From Saprospiraceae bacterium (GTDB lineage: Bacteria; Bacteroidota; Bacteroidia; Chitinophagales; Saprospiraceae): a stretch of DNA of 35,022 nucleotides. Under the pieces are notes generated by a model. It saw only the letters and a list, made by a program, of their open reading frames with translations, was not told where the DNA came from and made no database searches. The stretch is taken from positions 1-35,022 of the forward strand of contig JABSSL010000118.1 of the NCBI GenBank assembly GCA_013214355.1, written 5' to 3'. This document shows, in pieces, positions 32,107 to 35,022 of the stretch. Both the position numbers and the translations under genes were made by a program. The stretch's first letter is position 1; each line of letters begins with the position of its first letter.

Positions 32107-33561
32107 TTATATATGCCTACGAATTAGATCTAGAAGTTCAGTATCGCTTGGCCGAGGGGCGTCGTCTTCCAATAAATGGCCCTCGGAGTCAAATAGCAAA
32201 TACCGGGGAATGGTCTTGATTTGATAACGCTGATAAAGCTCGGAAGATTCCCAGTTGGTAATGATATAATTATGCTCTTCCTGTTCAATACCTTCCATTT
32301 TTGCAGCCCGTTTCCAGGCTTCGAGTTTCTTGTCGATGGAGATCCGAACCACCGCTAGATTGTTCTTACCCAGCTTTTCCTGTAGTGTTTGTACCGCAGG
32401 CATCTCTTTCCGACAAGGGACACACCAGCTCGCCCAAAAATCTACCAGGATTACTTTCCCTTTTTCTGCGGCTAAGGCTTCCGCAAAGGTTCGAGCCTCA
32501 TCGCCTAGAAGGGGTTGCATCCTGTCCTCTTGTCCCCTTGAAACTTTGGCAAGTTCTTGGGTGGCTGCTTTCTCGGCCACCAGGCTCTCCCACTTTGGCG
32601 TATAGATTTTGTTGCTATCGATAGCCTGTAGTTTTTCCAGATAAGATTTGAATTGCGATTTTTCCACAAAGTAGATGCTCTTCAGGTAACTATCCAAAAG
32701 GGCCAGTCGTAACTTTGGCGTAAGAAAACTAGCTTGATCAGCTACCCAATCAAATTGCCTGGCATTTTTAACTCTTCTTTCTCCCCGGAAATATTTAAAG
32801 AGCACAACGGTTCGAAGATAAGTAAGGTAGTCCTTGTCCGAGGCCCAGGCGTCCTCGTTTAGGTTTACGGAAAAATCCTCTAGGGAAAGTTCGGCTTGTT
32901 GATTTTGGGCTGCATAGATCTTTTCACGGGCATGATCTAGTTGTAGCTTTCTACTTCTTTTGTTGTAAAAACTTCTGGAGACTTGGCCTTGACCAGCTAA
33001 GCTATCCAATAGAAATAGCCCATTGGCGAGAATTAGATCGCTATCTCTCCCCAAACCTAACCGCTGACCTTTGGCTTGAAAGCCATAAGCGTCAGTCGAT
33101 AGATTCTTTTTGTAAAGAAGATAATTGAAGTTTAGTTCAGCCCATGACTTTGAAGCATGCAGTAACTCAAACATGGGGTATTGTAAGGTCTTATCAGCGG
33201 TTACCTGCAAGGTGTCTATGGCAATCCGTAGACTATCCCCTCGATGCAGTGTAATTTCATAGAAGAAGGAAATCATTGGATCGCCACCGAGGATTCGGAT
33301 GGAATCCTGTGAGGGTACAGTGATCGACCACCTTTCTTGTTCCGGACCGAAAAAGAGCATATCTGGTTTATCCTGGAATTCGTCATGGAAGAGATTGGTG
33401 AAAAGAGCCTGAGTAGTATCGAGCATGCTGATATGAACTTCATCTCTAACCATCGTCTTTGTGGAGGTCTCTAAGGTGGAGGTGTCTTCAATTTCGACAC
33501 TGGGTTCTGAATGACAGCCGAAGAGGCAGCTGAGGAGTAGAAATGGCAAAAGCTTTCGCAT
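32107..33561 (-). CDS. TlpA-type thioredoxin-like lipoprotein
   Basis: The 484-residue protein is exported by a lipoprotein signal (MRKLLPFLLLSCLFGC). The C-terminal ~140 residues form a TlpA/ResA-like thioredoxin domain with the redox motif CVPC in VDFWASWCVPCRKEMPAVQTL and the cis-Pro in KTIPRYLLFD. The N-terminal ~330 residues are an accessory region, beta-rich then helical, as is common in Bacteroidota thiol-disulfide oxidoreductases, with no cysteines apart from the lipobox ones. It probably reduces disulfides or assists cytochrome or surface protein maturation in the periplasm. The GNAT gene follows 4 bases downstream; ModA lies 80 bases upstream. Confidence 0.87.
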   Translation of the reverse strand: MRKLLPFLLLSCLFGCHSEPSVEIEDTSTLETSTKTMVRDEVHISMLDTTQALFTNLFHDEFQDKPDMLFFGPEQERWSITVPSQDSIRILGGDPMISFFYEITLHRGDSLRIAIDTLQVTADKTLQYPMFELLHASKSWAELNFNYLLYKKNLSTDAYGFQAKGQRLGLGRDSDLILANGLFLLDSLAGQGQVSRSFYNKRSRKLQLDHAREKIYAAQNQQAELSLEDFSVNLNEDAWASDKDYLTYLRTVVLFKYFRGERRVKNARQFDWVADQASFLTPKLRLALLDSYLKSIYFVEKSQFKSYLEKLQAIDSNKIYTPKWESLVAEKAATQELAKVSRGQEDRMQPLLGDEARTFAEALAAEKGKVILVDFWASWCVPCRKEMPAVQTLQEKLGKNNLAVVRISIDKKLEAWKRAAKMEGIEQEEHNYIITNWESSELYQRYQIKTIPRYLLFDSEGHLLEDDAPRPSDTELLDLIRRHI

Positions 33562-33641
33562 TATACTAGAGATTTAAGGTGTTCTCCCATATAGATGTAG
33601 AAGTTAGGGGCAATGGTGCTTATAGATCCAGCTAATCCTAA

Positions 33642-34451
33642 TCATAATTCTACTTCATATCCAAAATCCTGAAGGATGGCTTTTGCCGCTGCAGAGGATA
33701 AGAAATCATAAAAGGCTTGAGCCGCTGAATTGTCCCTTCCTTTTCGGTTGATTAGCACTACACCTTGCTCTATGGGCGAATATAATGAAGCAGACAATGG
33801 CGTCCATTGCCCTTTACCTTGTAAAGTGGGAGATAAAACGACGGACATGGCGGTAAAACCAACTTCTGCAGACTGGGTAGTAATGAATTGATTGGTTTGG
33901 GCAATGCTTTCACCGAAGACCAACTTCCCTTGGAGCTCAGGTAAAAGGCCATGTTCCTTCATCGCTTCTTCGGCAGCCATCCCATATGGGGCTACCTTGG
34001 GGTTCGCCAAAGCAATATGCCGAATAGCAGGATCTTTCAAGTTATCCAGGCTCGGCTCTAGCCCATCACGCATGGACCAAAGCACTAGTTTGCCAAGGGC
34101 ATATACTTTTGGAGGGCGGCTGGCCAAACCACTGTTTTGGATTTCATTGGGATACTTCATATTGGCGGACACAAAGACATCAAATGGTGCTCCCTGCTGG
34201 ATCTGGGCCGTTAATTTACCAGATGAACTCACGCTAGTTTGGCATCTGATGCCTGATTCCTCCGTAAAGGCTTTGGTGAGTTCTTCCATGGCGAACTGCA
34301 TATTGGCTGCCACGGCGATTGCTATGGTTGGAGCGGGAGAGGCCTCCCCCTCCCCTGCTCCTGAGTGCGTTCCACAAGCTTGTATACCTACTACAAGGAA
34401 GAGAATTTGGGAAATTGGGAGCAATGACCTGATTTGTGATATCCGTAGCAT
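33642..34451 (-). CDS. modA: Molybdate ABC transporter substrate-binding protein ModA
   Basis: The start at 34451 gives a lipoprotein signal (MLRISQIRSLLPISQILFLVVGIQAC). The mature protein of about 240 residues shows the ModA/PBP type II pattern: IAIAVAANMQFAMEEL, SSSGKLTAQIQQGAPFDVFVSAN, IALANPKVAPYGMAAEEAM, and VLINRKGRDNSAAQAFYDFLSS. It binds molybdate or tungstate in the periplasm. The usual partners modB and modC are absent on either side. The upstream sequence has a strong promoter (TTG-N18-TATCTTTG) only 4 bases from the ATG, so the mRNA may have almost no leader. It may supply the Mo enzyme at 7402-9696 (inference). Confidence 0.9.
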   Translation of the reverse strand: MLRISQIRSLLPISQILFLVVGIQACGTHSGAGEGEASPAPTIAIAVAANMQFAMEELTKAFTEESGIRCQTSVSSSGKLTAQIQQGAPFDVFVSANMKYPNEIQNSGLASRPPKVYALGKLVLWSMRDGLEPSLDNLKDPAIRHIALANPKVAPYGMAAEEAMKEHGLLPELQGKLVFGESIAQTNQFITTQSAEVGFTAMSVVLSPTLQGKGQWTPLSASLYSPIEQGVVLINRKGRDNSAAQAFYDFLSSAAAKAILQDFGYEVEL

Positions 34452-34455
34452 CTCG

Positions 34456-34484
34456 CAAAGATAGGTATTCGAAATATAGACCAA
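34456..34484 (-). promoter_or_regulatory. Bacteroidota promoter of modA, nearly leaderless
   Basis: On the minus strand the -7 box is TATCTTTG (34463 down to 34456), a perfect TAnnTTTG. The -33 TTG (34484-34482) is 18 bases upstream. Only CGAG separates the box from the ATG at 34451, so the predicted transcript begins at or next to the start codon. Confidence 0.6.
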
Positions 34485-34566
34485 TGTTTGTCTGTAGGAA
34501 CAAATTTGATAATCAGACAGATCTTGGCTTTGCTTTTGATCAGCTCGAGCCCTTTCTTGAATAGAA

Positions 34567-34791
34567 TTGAAATACGGCTTTTATCTTGAACTTCTTATTC
34601 TTTTGTTATGCAAGAAGCCTAGCGAAACACCAAAAGTTTCGGTCCGGCACCTTTGGAAAAATTCGGATGTGGATTGGTCGAAATTAGGTGGTTCTAGTTT
34701 TTCGAACTTCACCATTTTGGGATATTATTTCGAGGGACGGGACATATATCCCGTACCCAAAAGGCACGGATTTACCGGGATTGATGACTAG
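34567..34791 (+). CDS. Small reading frame overlapping repeat C (74 aa), related to the frame in repeat B
   Basis: The last 42 residues match the reverse-strand product of 494-658 at 32 positions, with the shared stretches KLGGSSF, ILGYYFEG and PKRHGFTGI. The first 30 residues (MKYGFYLELLILLLC...) look like a short hydrophobic helix and are not shared. A terminator-like hairpin follows its stop by 8 bases. It could be the end of a gene carried by the mobile repeat. No known family recognised, and the protein may not be made. Confidence 0.3.
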   Translation: MKYGFYLELLILLLCKKPSETPKVSVRHLWKNSDVDWSKLGGSSFSNFTILGYYFEGRDIYPVPKRHGFTGIDD

Positions 34792-34936
34792 GGATATTTA
34801 ACCCCTAGCGGGGTTTTGTCTAAAGCTTGTTCAACCCTGAGCGGTCAGTGCTAGCGCCTGTCACAGCGTGACAACATATGCATAGCCAGATATACAGGTA
34901 GGATTTTCGTGCATTTATGTCTATGGTTTATACACA
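34661..34936 (-). repeat. Dispersed repeat copy C, about 276 bp, inverted relative to copies A and B
   Basis: Read on the minus strand it starts TGTGTATAAACC (34936 down to 34925) and matches B base for base with few changes, to about 34661. It carries about 31 bases absent from A and B, including a hairpin at 34800-34819. It retains the core hairpin TGTCAC-AGC-GTGACA. It is the longest copy and the only one with the terminator-like segment. Confidence 0.8.
34800..34819 (+). terminator. Terminator-like hairpin within repeat C
   Basis: AACCCC-TAGC-GGGGTT followed by TTGTCT lies 8 bases after the stop of the small frame at 34567-34791. This is the classic intrinsic terminator layout on the plus strand. 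The segment is deleted in copies A and B. Confidence 0.6.
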
Positions 34937-35022
34937 TCTAAATAAGTTGATATGTAATTATTAAATTGTGGAGATGGTCACGAGCATATTTCATCCAAAG
35001 AGTAGTGCAGATTATATGAATT
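34937..35022. other. Right edge of the window, no feature seen
   Basis: This AT-rich stretch after repeat C shows no open frame or inverted repeat I can support. An ATG at 35016 could start a gene outside the window, but nothing confirms it. Confidence 0.3.

Noticed and set aside
92-34936. The window as one composite transposon bounded by the repeats
   Set aside because: The enclosed genes look like ordinary chromosomal genes, there is no transposase or integrase, and the copies are unequal and truncated. The flanking positions may be an effect of how the window was chosen.

Overview
The window looks like chromosomal DNA from a member of the Bacteroidota, probably from the Saprospiria/Lewinella-like part of that phylum (inference). 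The grounds are a peptidoglycan amidase ending in a type IX secretion sorting domain, many short-signal lipoproteins, an ECF sigma factor with a cysteine-rich tail, almost no Shine-Dalgarno sequences, and several matches to the Bacteroidota -33 TTG / -7 TAnnTTTG promoter. No rRNA, tRNA, CRISPR array, transposase or integrase was seen.

Layout. 1-703: two direct copies (A and B) of a dispersed repeat and a perfect 36-bp palindrome. 704-5862: a leftward run of metabolic and unknown genes (PLP decarboxylase, methyltransferase, PorW/SprE-tail-like lipoprotein, VOC protein, GNAT, unknown). 5941-10804: a redox block with a TrxR-like ferredoxin-NADP reductase, a single-subunit molybdopterin oxidoreductase, a small companion protein and a divergent TetR regulator with two operator-like sites. 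10824-15624: a leftward run with an erythromycin-esterase-like protein, a translationally coupled secreted protein, the sigma factor and several unknowns. 15978-16586: a Crp/Fnr-type regulator. 16594-23168: a sugar locus with a sodium/solute symporter, an SsuD-like flavin monooxygenase, a YdhF-like aldo/keto reductase, a LacI regulator and a divergent GH13 alpha-glucosidase. 23371-34451: SCO-like copper protein, VOC-NTF2 fusion, proline-iminopeptidase-like hydrolase, zincin-like protein, lipoprotein plus secreted amidase, serine hydrolase, LysE exporter, GNAT, TlpA-like thioredoxin lipoprotein and an orphan ModA. 34567-34936: a third repeat copy (C), inverted relative to A and B.

The most interesting unit is 16.6-23.2 kb. 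An SsuD-type monooxygenase beside a YdhF-like reductase, a sugar-type symporter and an alpha-glucosidase matches the logic of oxidative sulfoquinovose breakdown (sulfo-SMO: the monooxygenase makes 6-oxo-glucose plus sulfite, and the reductase makes glucose). Transporter type, glycosidase family and regulator differ from the known proteobacterial clusters. A perfect LacI operator (TGTAAACGTTTACA) lies just upstream of a TATATTTG -7 box, which ties regulator to operon. The substrate is an inference.

The second notable item is the repeat family. The three copies share one end (TGTGTATAAACC) and a highly conserved noncoding core with a small hairpin. They differ in length at the other end. The two longer copies carry the tail of the same small reading frame, and the copies lie as inverted repeats at the two edges of the window.
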